From Bacteroidales bacterium (GTDB lineage: Bacteria > Bacteroidota > Bacteroidia > Bacteroidales > GCA-2748055), in contig JAIPBT010000001.1 in NCBI GenBank assembly GCA_021738565.1, positions 1 through 64,000 on the forward strand: 64,000 nt of DNA. The letters run 5' to 3'. The translations under genes and the position numbers were made by a program. Under the pieces are notes generated by a model. It worked only from the letters and a program-made list of their open reading frames with translations. It did not search any database and was not told the DNA's origin. Numbering within the stretch: the first letter of the stretch is position 1; each line of letters begins with the position of its first letter. This document shows, one piece after another, positions 10,760 to 18,293 of the stretch.

Positions 10760-11042
10760 GAGATGCTACCCGTGGGGTTCCGGATAAATGATCCGTCACC
10801 AATGTTTCCTGTTCATCAACTTGTAAACAGCAATCACTTTGTTCCCGGCAGCATGAATGTGTACCTGCACAAAAGCAATGTCATACTGAGAACAGAACCT
10901 TAAACCGGTGCAACACCCGTTCATGATATTGCAATATAATACACTGATATTCAATGAATAAGAAACATGATTAAATCGATCGATCCAACTACGGGGAGGA
11001 AAAAAAATATCTTCAGGATCGAATCATTTTTTATCTGATTTC

Positions 11043-11073
11043 TTTGTTGGTATAAAAAATTCGTCTATTTTTG
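11043..11073 (+). promoter_or_regulatory. Bacteroidetes-type promoter of tRNA-Asp
   Basis: TTTG (11043-11046) - 19 nt - TATTTTTG (11066-11073), matching -33 TTTG / -7 TAnnTTTG exactly. Confidence 0.8.
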
Positions 11074-11127
11074 CGACGCATTTAAACAATGCGGTGTTCT
11101 TTAGCTGCCTTTTAGCAGCAAAAAATT

Positions 11128-11201
11128 GGTCTGGTAGTTCAGTTGGTTAGAATGCCGGCCTGTCACGCCGGAGGTCGCGAGTTCGAGTCTCGTCCAGACC
11201 G
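11128..11201 (+). tRNA. tRNA-Asp (anticodon GTC)
   Basis: GGTCTGG...CCAGACC acceptor stem, CCGGCCTGTCACGCCGG anticodon arm with GTC, GTTCGAGTC T arm; CCA not encoded. Confidence 0.97.
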
Positions 11202-11343
11202 CAAAGAACAAAAACCCTTCAAGCTTTGCTTGAGGGGTTTTCTTTTTTCCGGAAGACGAGTCAAGCAATAGCTTGAATGAGGATTCCGGAAAAAAGAAAA
11301 CCAGGGATTTGCGATAGCAAATTCCGTGGTTTTTGTTCTTTGC
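11201..11343. repeat. 143-bp nested inverted-repeat (cruciform/cloverleaf-like) element
   Basis: Perfect 16-bp outer arms GCAAAGAACAAAAACC/GGTTTTTGTTCTTTGC and perfect 18-bp inner arms GGTTTTCTTTTTTCCGGA/TCCGGAAAAAAGAAAACC, with three small internal hairpins. Confidence 0.85.
11205..11250 (+). terminator. intrinsic terminator downstream of tRNA-Asp
   Basis: AAAACCCttCAAGCtttGCTTGaGGGGTTTT hairpin followed by a CTTTTTT tract. Confidence 0.8.
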
Positions 11344-11412
11344 AAGGTGCCACACCGGCAGGTGAAGAGTCCGCCGAAGGCAATCTCGTCCATATTGGCC
11401 TCACCTCACCCT

Positions 11413-11437
11413 TGGTCCCTCTCCACGTGGAGAGGGA
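11413..11437. repeat. REP-like C-rich palindrome
   Basis: CCCTCTCCACGTGGAGAGGG perfect 20-bp palindrome within CCTCACCCttggt context. Confidence 0.6.
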
Positions 11438-11510
11438 AATGCAACTAAAGTGCCGATTGAAGTTGTAAAAACATAACCAAGCGCCAGCTTGAGTGAGAAG
11501 GACGGAAAAT

Positions 11511-11556
11511 AAATGTCACGTTTTATCCGGTAAAAACGTGACATTTTATATCTTTG
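11511..11556 (+). promoter_or_regulatory. candidate AbiEi operator and promoter
   Basis: AAATGTCACGTTTT (11511-11524) / AAAACGTGACATTT (11533-11546) perfect 14-bp arms just upstream of TATCTTTG (-7-like, 11549-11556). Confidence 0.7.
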
Positions 11557-11574
11557 AAATCAAATACTGTGACA

Positions 11575-12300
11575 ATGAAAGTATCTGATATTGTTAATAA
11601 TAAGATTGATCGTCTTAGACCCGGTTATATTTTCACCTATGAAGATTTTAATGTGCCGGTGGATAAAGTTGAGGCGTTAAAAAAAATATTAAGCAGATTA
11701 GTTGCCTCAGGCAAGATTGTTCGCCTTTCCAAAGGTCAGTTCTATAAACCTGAGAAAAGTGAATTTGGTATATTGCGACCTCCTGAATACCAAATTGTCA
11801 AAGATCTGCTTGAAGACAACAACAAAATTGTTGGGTATATTACAGGAGTAAGTATGTATAATAAGTTTGGATTAACAACCCAGGTTTCCAATACGATTCT
11901 AATAGGAACAAATATTCAACGCAAACCAAGGAAAAGAGGCAAATACTCAATCAGGTTTATAAAGCAAAAGAATACTATCACAAATGAGAATATTGAGAAA
12001 CTACAATTGCTTGATGCGATCCGTTTCATAAAACGTATTCCCGACGCGGATGTATCTCAATCATGTTCCAGGATTATGTCCATTATCCAACAATATTCAA
12101 ATACAGACCAAGAATTATTCGTGAAATATGCATTGAAATATAATCCAGGAACCAGGACCTTATTAGGCGCTATTCTGGACCAGGTAAACGATTCGATTAA
12201 CACAGATACATTATATGATTCCCTAAATCCGGCGACAGAATTTAAAATTGGAATTAAAGATGATTTACTTATCACAAAAGATAAATGGAGGATCGTATGA
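11575..12300 (+). CDS. AbiEi-like antitoxin (DUF6088 family), type IV TA
   Basis: Winged-helix-like N-terminus (GYIFTYEDFNVPVDKVEALKKILSRLVASGKIVRLSKGQFYKP); paired with AbiEii; listed start 11554 lies in the -7 motif so 11575 is preferred. Confidence 0.8.
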   Translation: MKVSDIVNNKIDRLRPGYIFTYEDFNVPVDKVEALKKILSRLVASGKIVRLSKGQFYKPEKSEFGILRPPEYQIVKDLLEDNNKIVGYITGVSMYNKFGLTTQVSNTILIGTNIQRKPRKRGKYSIRFIKQKNTITNENIEKLQLLDAIRFIKRIPDADVSQSCSRIMSIIQQYSNTDQELFVKYALKYNPGTRTLLGAILDQVNDSINTDTLYDSLNPATEFKIGIKDDLLITKDKWRIV

Positions 12301-12668
12301 ATTTACATGAAAATACTGATCAGTTTAAAGAAGCTATTCGTGTGGCAAGCGATCATTTTGACATTCGCGAGGAATTTATTGAAAAAGACTATTGGGTTAC
12401 TTTCATTTTAAAAAAACTTTCTGAATCTGAATTTCGTGATCAGGTAGTGTTTAAAGGAGGAACATCATTATCAAAGGTATATAATTTAATTGATCGCTTT
12501 TCTGAGGATGTTGATCTGGCAATTATAAAGTCACCTGATCAAACTGATACAAATATTAGAAATCTTATACGCAAAGTTGAAAAACATATTACCAAAGGTT
12601 TTACTGAAGTATATGTTAATGGATTAACAAGCAAGAGGACAAAGTTTAATTATTGCAATAACATTTAA
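12297..12668 (+). pseudogene. AbiEii/AbiGii nucleotidyltransferase toxin, C-terminally truncated
   Basis: FIEKDYWVTFILKKLSE...VFKGGTSLSKVYNLIDRFSEDVDLAI (GGTSLSK / SEDVDL nucleotidyltransferase motifs), but ends at about 124 aa, far shorter than typical family members. Confidence 0.75.
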
Positions 12669-12679
12669 CTACTTAATCC

Positions 12680-13009
12680 ATGTATAGAATTTTTATTTCA
12701 GGACCTTACACGAAAGGAGATATTGCTCTTAATGTAAAAAGAGCAATGGACTTAGCAAATGAACTTATAAACTTAGGTTTTGCACCATACTTTCCACATC
12801 TTACTCATTTTCTTCACATGAATAATTGGCAGCCTTACGAAAAATGGCTCGAATTAGATTGTGAATATTTGATTTTATGTGATGGGGTTATAAGGATTCA
12901 GGGTGAATCTGCTGGTGCGGATAATGAAGTTCAATTAGCAAAGAAGAAAAACATTACCGTATTTTTTTCATTGAATGAAGTAGTTGATTTCTTTTCAACG
13001 AAAGATTAG
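12680..13009 (+). CDS. DUF4406 / nucleoside 2-deoxyribosyltransferase-like protein
   Basis: MYRIFISGPYTKGD...NVKRAMDLANELINLGFAPYFPHLTHF...DCEYLILCDGVIRIQGESAGADNEVQLAKKKNI. Confidence 0.8.
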   Translation: MYRIFISGPYTKGDIALNVKRAMDLANELINLGFAPYFPHLTHFLHMNNWQPYEKWLELDCEYLILCDGVIRIQGESAGADNEVQLAKKKNITVFFSLNEVVDFFSTKD

Positions 13010-13620
13010 GGTTCAATACCTAATATAAGCAATGGAACTGGTGGACTATTTCTTCCCTGTCTCATTACATTATATACTTCCCCTTCATAATATGCAACTC
13101 CACTACTCATCTGAGCCTGCATTCTTTTTGTTGGGAGAATTTCAACACCAAGATTAATTTTACCCCCTGAATAAAAAAGCATATGTTTAACAAATAAGTC
13201 AAATGCAACGAATGCATATTTTCCAAATTGGACTTCAACGGCAATTTTACTTTTTACGAAATCAGTCTGATTATAACTATAGATTGGTTCTTTCTCCCCG
13301 TTTTCAATTAAAAACTTTCGCTGTTCCTTTGCAGACATCAACACGCTTTTTTCCATCAATTCTCTTTTCAATGTAATATAGTAGTTATATCGGCTCTCAG
13401 TCCAGCCATTTTTATTGAAAGCATTATTAAACGCTTTGTTAAGTTCTATCGGAGAATATAACTCATTTCCTTTTTTTGTTTTCTCTTTACTAATCTTTGT
13501 TTTAAATATAGAAGCATCAATACCACTTATCACAGATTTTATCTCTTTATATAAGTTATTATAATGTACTATAAGATATTCCTCTCCATTGAGATGAGAG
13601 TACCTTTGTGCAATTTTCAT
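13006..13620 (-). CDS. type II restriction endonuclease, BglII/BstYI family (predicted R^GATCY-type)
   Basis: YSHLNGEEYLIVHY, KTKISKEKTKKGNELYSPIELNKAF, SYNQTDFVKSKIAVEVQFGKYAFVAFDLFVKHM, VEILPTKRMQAQMSSGVAYYEGEVYNVMRQGR: closely resembles BstYI as remembered; D-x(n)-E-x-Q active-site pattern. Confidence 0.9.
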   Translation of the reverse strand: MKIAQRYSHLNGEEYLIVHYNNLYKEIKSVISGIDASIFKTKISKEKTKKGNELYSPIELNKAFNNAFNKNGWTESRYNYYITLKRELMEKSVLMSAKEQRKFLIENGEKEPIYSYNQTDFVKSKIAVEVQFGKYAFVAFDLFVKHMLFYSGGKINLGVEILPTKRMQAQMSSGVAYYEGEVYNVMRQGRNSPPVPLLILGIEP

Positions 13621-13662
13621 TTTTTTTATTTTTTCTGTGGATATTGAATCACTAAATTCTAA

Positions 13663-14595
13663 TCATTTTTGATTCCATTCTGTTGGTATTTGAACAATCT
13701 TATCTTTTGGTGAGGGCTTATGTATTGGCTTATTAATCGGGCGAATTTTTAATTTTCCATCATTCAAATCTTTAATTCGCTTTTCAGCAATCATACAATA
13801 CTCTTTCTCCTTTTCAATTCCAACAGCATTTCTGTCATTTTTAATAGCACCGAGAATTGCAGAACCAACACCAGCAAATGGGTCAAGAACCCAACTGTTT
13901 TCATTTGTTAATGCCAGAACACATCGTTCAACAAGTTCAATTGGAAATTGGCATGGGTGTTCAGTCTTTTCAGGATGATTCGATTTTACATTCGGGATAT
14001 TCCACATGCAACTCTCCCAATCCTGCTCTATAATTTCCCAAATATCACTTGGGTTCTTACCAAGAGGATTACCTGATGGCATTCCTTTATTCGGTCCTTT
14101 AAAGTGCTTTTTTCCCGGGTACTTTGATGGAATCCTTACATTATCAAGATTAAATATATAATCATCTGTTTTACTGAACCACAAAATTGTTTCATATCTT
14201 CCACTAAAACGATTAGAAGCATGTAGGCCATGACCAAAATGCCATATTATCCTGTTACGCAATTTCAAATTATGTTTCTTAAAAATCTGGTAATAAAAAA
14301 TGTCGAGAGGAAAAATTTCACCTTTATCCACATAATTGCCAACCTGCCAACATAGATTCCCTTTGTCTGATAATGTTCGAACAAGTTCACTGATGATATC
14401 TTCTTGTGTTGTAAGATATTTTTCTATACTGGTTTTGGTTTCATAAGACTTTCCGACATTATAAGGTGGTGATGTTAGTATCAAATCGAACTTGTGGTCT
14501 TCATAAGTTTTTAGTACACTCAAACTATCACCGTGATGGATTTTATAGTCAACATTTGGACTTAAATAATCAAATAATGGTTCTTTTGCTTTCAT
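13663..14595 (-). CDS. DNA methyltransferase of the restriction-modification pair (N4-C/N6-A amino-MTase)
   Basis: DLILTSPPYNVGKSYE (motif IV) then DPFAGVGSAILGAIKNDRNAVGIEKE (motif I): beta-class motif order; 42 bp upstream of the endonuclease. Confidence 0.92.
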   Translation of the reverse strand: MKAKEPLFDYLSPNVDYKIHHGDSLSVLKTYEDHKFDLILTSPPYNVGKSYETKTSIEKYLTTQEDIISELVRTLSDKGNLCWQVGNYVDKGEIFPLDIFYYQIFKKHNLKLRNRIIWHFGHGLHASNRFSGRYETILWFSKTDDYIFNLDNVRIPSKYPGKKHFKGPNKGMPSGNPLGKNPSDIWEIIEQDWESCMWNIPNVKSNHPEKTEHPCQFPIELVERCVLALTNENSWVLDPFAGVGSAILGAIKNDRNAVGIEKEKEYCMIAEKRIKDLNDGKLKIRPINKPIHKPSPKDKIVQIPTEWNQK

Positions 14596-14861
14596 AAATA
14601 ATTTATTCAGCCACTAATTTAGTCATTTGTTCTCAGATTAGGTAGTAAAATAGAAAGTAGGATGAATTTTAGATTAGCAATCACGAACTTTCAATGGCGG
14701 CATTTCATAAGCTTATTGAATCATCTAATTGATGATTTGTTATATATCAGAATACCACAGAATAATGTTGAAAACTAATATGAAGATTTTTCACTATTTA
14801 TCCTAAATATACGATATCAGTTGATATTATTACTCTTAAGTATTCAAACCATATCTCATAG

Positions 14862-15869
14862 TTATTCACGTAAAGGCAACATCCAATCTGCGCGCTCCAT
14901 GAACTCAGCCTGGAAATCCTTATGCCACCGGGAGATGGTCGTTTTGCCCGGGCCATCCACATAATGATTTGTTGAATCCACACGTACATATTGTCCACCC
15001 CAACTGGGTTGGGTCGGATCTTCGGGATCGTTTATGCCGCGATTTGCACTCAACAGGTACATGAAGGATGGTGAATCTCCTTCAATAACTCCTGGTCCTC
15101 CCATGGCTTTGGGTGGGTAAATCGCTCCCAGTGGTCCATGGTCTTTAATGATATGCGTTTCGACCCAGGAACGATCATCGGCCCCGAACATGCCCTGGTA
15201 GGTTTTTCTCGACTCGATTATAAACAGCTGAGGAAAATTATCCATGAGCCATTCGTGCGTGGCATCCTGGCAGCCGATTAAAAAGATCCGCAATTTGCTG
15301 ATAAAAACATCCAGCTCGGCCTGGTTTCTTGTTTGCTGCACCTTCCAGATTGCCTGTGCGATTTCGCGCGGACCTCCCCATACACATATGTATATTGCAC
15401 GTGGATCGGGCCGGTCCGCTGCTGCAATAATCGCATCCGAAGCTTCGCTGTCCTTTCCTTCACCAATAATACTGGACCAGGGTTGTTTATCACATCCCCA
15501 TTTTACAGGTAAGTCATGATTATTCCCCAGTCCCTCAAAGGTCACGGAACGTAGATAATCGGCAGTCGGATACTGAGGATCTCTTTTCCTGAGGTTTTCA
15601 TCAACCAGATCGTATTTGTCGAGTGCGGCAAGGATATTATCCTTTTCAGCTATCATACCGAAAGTTCCTGCCGATGCGATCAATCCCTCAACATGAAATT
15701 CATTCGAATAAAGTAAAAAACGTACCATTGACTGTACATCGTCGGGGTCGCTATTAGTAACCGGAAAGGGAGGAAAGTCTGATGAGATGATCACACGGTA
15801 CTGTGCAGATGCAGGGTTGTTTATCAACAGTAATATGATAATAACAAAGATTGATTTTATAACTCTCAT
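14862..15869 (-). CDS. secreted DUF1593 domain protein (nucleoside hydrolase-like fold)
   Basis: Signal peptide; RVIISSDFPPFPVTNSDPDDVQSMVRFLLYSNEFHVEGLIASAGTFG. Confidence 0.85.
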   Translation of the reverse strand: MRVIKSIFVIIILLLINNPASAQYRVIISSDFPPFPVTNSDPDDVQSMVRFLLYSNEFHVEGLIASAGTFGMIAEKDNILAALDKYDLVDENLRKRDPQYPTADYLRSVTFEGLGNNHDLPVKWGCDKQPWSSIIGEGKDSEASDAIIAAADRPDPRAIYICVWGGPREIAQAIWKVQQTRNQAELDVFISKLRIFLIGCQDATHEWLMDNFPQLFIIESRKTYQGMFGADDRSWVETHIIKDHGPLGAIYPPKAMGGPGVIEGDSPSFMYLLSANRGINDPEDPTQPSWGGQYVRVDSTNHYVDGPGKTTISRWHKDFQAEFMERADWMLPLRE

Positions 15870-15886
15870 TATTTCCTTTTATAATT

Positions 15887-17296
15887 TTATTTTTTCACGT
15901 CAAAAATGATTCTCCGATAACTTGTGAGCCTGGGTTCTGCATTATCTGTTACTTCGCATATTACATGAATGGTCTTTCCGGCGGAAGCTGCTGGAACTGC
16001 AACTGTAGCTTTGCCCTTGTTTTCGTCTGCAATGCTGACTTCTCCTTCGTAGGTGCCTGCTTCGGGCAGCATCCACCATTTGAAGGCCAGGTCATCCCCA
16101 TCGGGATCATAGGATTTCGACGCGTCGAGTGTGACTGTTTTACCCGGTTTGGGCTCCATGGAGATGATATCAATACCCTGATCGCCATTGATGGCAATTA
16201 TGGGATTGCGATTCCCCGTACCATCTGCAGCCCAATCCATTCGGGCAGCAAAATTATTGAAGGTGGCAGGATAGAAATATGCTTCATACTTTGAGCAAAT
16301 TTCATTGGCTTTTCCCTTATGATTTGTATACGCGTAAGTAGAACCATCCGGGGTAATGCCCCACTCAAAATATCCTCCCCAGCCAACCTGGCCCGGAACG
16401 GTTGGATTGTTGAGTCCATTGGGCAGGATGTGAAGAAAGGCAGGGGTGTCTCCTTCGACCCCAAATTTGTACTTTGGGTATACGCTGCCCAGGTTCCCGT
16501 GTCCCTGTATATGGGTGGCATACTGCTCCCAGTTCGCTCTGCCGGTTCCGTTCTGGAATTTCCATGCACATTCGTCCCAGAGAAACATGAGATCCTTTTC
16601 AAATTCCCTGCGCATCCACTGATGTGAACTGATCTCAAAGCCTTCGGATCCGTCATACGCCCTGTCCTGGTCGGTAATGGTATAGGTAGGAACTTTATGT
16701 AAGAATGCTTTCAGTTCTTCCTGACTGCGTTCCTGTTTTACCTGCCATATGGCCTGGGCCAGTGTATTGCCTCCACCCCATACTGTGATCCATAACGGAC
16801 GGTCGTCCTCTTCATCGGCCTGCTCGATGATCAGCTTACTCCCTGGTGAATCATTCCCTTCACCAATGAATTTGATCCCTCTTATTGTAGAGCCAAACAT
16901 GGTGCGTTCCCTCAGATATTCGGGACTGGGCCAGTATCCGATATATTGCCGGGATTCATCTTTCAGGAAACCATCCTGACCGGATCGTTTCAGCAGGTTG
17001 GACAGATCTTTCTCATACGCATCAATGGCATCGTGAATCAGATCAATAAAATCTTCCCGGGTTACATCCAGGCTCCACCCTGTCGTGAAAATCAAGCCCT
17101 CAATTTCGAATAAATCGGCATGCACAAGGAGTCGTACCAGTGATTCGCTATCATCTGTTTCCCATGTAGATACATCGGTAAGCACAACCAGTCGTGGTTT
17201 TAAAGACGGGGCCTGGGAAGGGTTCTTCTTTTCAGCCTGAATAGAGGCAGATGTAATTAAGAAGAAAACAAGGATAAATGACAATTTTGTTTTCAT
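15887..17296 (-). CDS. secreted DUF1593 domain protein with C-terminal Ig-like domain
   Basis: Signal peptide; PRLVVLTDVSTWETDDSESLVRLLVHADLFEIEGLIFTTGW; C-terminal LDASKSYDPDGDDLAFKWWMLPEAGTYEG. Confidence 0.88.
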   Translation of the reverse strand: MKTKLSFILVFFLITSASIQAEKKNPSQAPSLKPRLVVLTDVSTWETDDSESLVRLLVHADLFEIEGLIFTTGWSLDVTREDFIDLIHDAIDAYEKDLSNLLKRSGQDGFLKDESRQYIGYWPSPEYLRERTMFGSTIRGIKFIGEGNDSPGSKLIIEQADEEDDRPLWITVWGGGNTLAQAIWQVKQERSQEELKAFLHKVPTYTITDQDRAYDGSEGFEISSHQWMRREFEKDLMFLWDECAWKFQNGTGRANWEQYATHIQGHGNLGSVYPKYKFGVEGDTPAFLHILPNGLNNPTVPGQVGWGGYFEWGITPDGSTYAYTNHKGKANEICSKYEAYFYPATFNNFAARMDWAADGTGNRNPIIAINGDQGIDIISMEPKPGKTVTLDASKSYDPDGDDLAFKWWMLPEAGTYEGEVSIADENKGKATVAVPAASAGKTIHVICEVTDNAEPRLTSYRRIIFDVKK

Positions 17297-17308
17297 AATA
17301 TTGAAGTT

Positions 17309-18283
17309 TTAATTTTCTTTTGAGTTTAATTTTTCCATCACCACGGCAAGCAGGATGACCAATCCCTTTATTACCTGTTGCCAGAAAGGGGATACATTGA
17401 GCAGAACAAGTCCGTTGTTTAGGATTCCAATGATCAAGGCTCCCTGTACAGTTCCCAGAATGGTTCCCTTACCGCCGGAGAGGGATGTGCCACCGATGAC
17501 AACAGCGGCTATTGAGTCAAGTTCGAATCCGGCACCGGCATTTGGCTGGGCAGAATCGAGTCGTGATGTAACGATGATGCCACCGATGGCTGCCAGTCCG
17601 CCGGCAATAGAGTAGACAATCATTTTTATCCGCTTAATATTGATACCTGAAAGGCGTGCAGCCTGTTCATTTCCCCCGATGGCATAGATATGCCTTCCCA
17701 GGGTGGTACGCTTTGTGAGGATAATAGCTGCGACGACTACTATTAAGGAGATCCAAACCGGCATCGGGATGCCCAGGAACCAGCCGGTACCTATAAAGGC
17801 CATGCTGTCTCCAAGTCCGGTAACCGGGAAACCACCTGTCCAGAGCATGGTAAGACCGCGTGCAATGGTAAGCATAGCGAGTGTGGCAACAAAGGGTGGC
17901 ACTTTGAAGCGTGTAATGGTCAATCCATTGAACCACCCGAGGAATGTTCCGACCAGCGTGCCGCCAACCATTGCACCAAGCAGGGTAAATCCAACGTGCA
18001 TATCCAGGTCGGTAAATTCAGTACCGAATTTCAGCATGCTGGCTGCTACGGCTCCTGAAATAGCCAGGATAGAACCTACGGAAAGATCAATGCCGCCTGT
18101 AAGGATCACCAGGGTCATGCCTACCGATATGACCATATTCACGGAGATCTGCCGCATCACGTTCCATGTGTTTTCCATAGTAAGAAAACTGTCCGTCAGG
18201 AAGCTTAATGCAATGCCCATTAACAGCAGGGCCAGTATTGATTGAAATTTTACCAGGTTTTTTCTAATATCTGCTGTGGTCAT
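17309..18283 (-). CDS. sugar ABC transporter permease (RbsC-like)
   Basis: SVGMTLVILTGGIDLSVGSILAISGAV, YAIGGNEQAARLSGINIKRIKM, VVIGGTSLSGGKGTILGT. Confidence 0.93.
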   Translation of the reverse strand: MTTADIRKNLVKFQSILALLLMGIALSFLTDSFLTMENTWNVMRQISVNMVISVGMTLVILTGGIDLSVGSILAISGAVAASMLKFGTEFTDLDMHVGFTLLGAMVGGTLVGTFLGWFNGLTITRFKVPPFVATLAMLTIARGLTMLWTGGFPVTGLGDSMAFIGTGWFLGIPMPVWISLIVVVAAIILTKRTTLGRHIYAIGGNEQAARLSGINIKRIKMIVYSIAGGLAAIGGIIVTSRLDSAQPNAGAGFELDSIAAVVIGGTSLSGGKGTILGTVQGALIIGILNNGLVLLNVSPFWQQVIKGLVILLAVVMEKLNSKEN

Positions 18284-18293
18284 ACGTTTTTAT

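Noticed and set aside
11101-11393. Minus-strand ORFs (84 and 76 aa) with RLELATSGVTGRHSNQLNY / GRDSNSRPPA
   Set aside because: Antisense translation of tRNA-Asp and the adjacent palindrome, a common spurious annotation.
14719-14829. Short palindromes AATCATC/GATGATT and ATATCA/TGATAT upstream of the methyltransferase as RM control sites
   Set aside because: Arms are only 6-7 bp in AT-rich sequence and no controller gene is visible; could be chance.
11128-14861. Integration of the defence island by tRNA att-site recombination
   Set aside because: I found no direct repeat of the tRNA 3' end at the distal side and no integrase, so site-specific integration cannot be claimed.
17703-18245. 180-aa plus-strand ORF
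   Set aside because: Antisense shadow of the RbsC-like permease gene.
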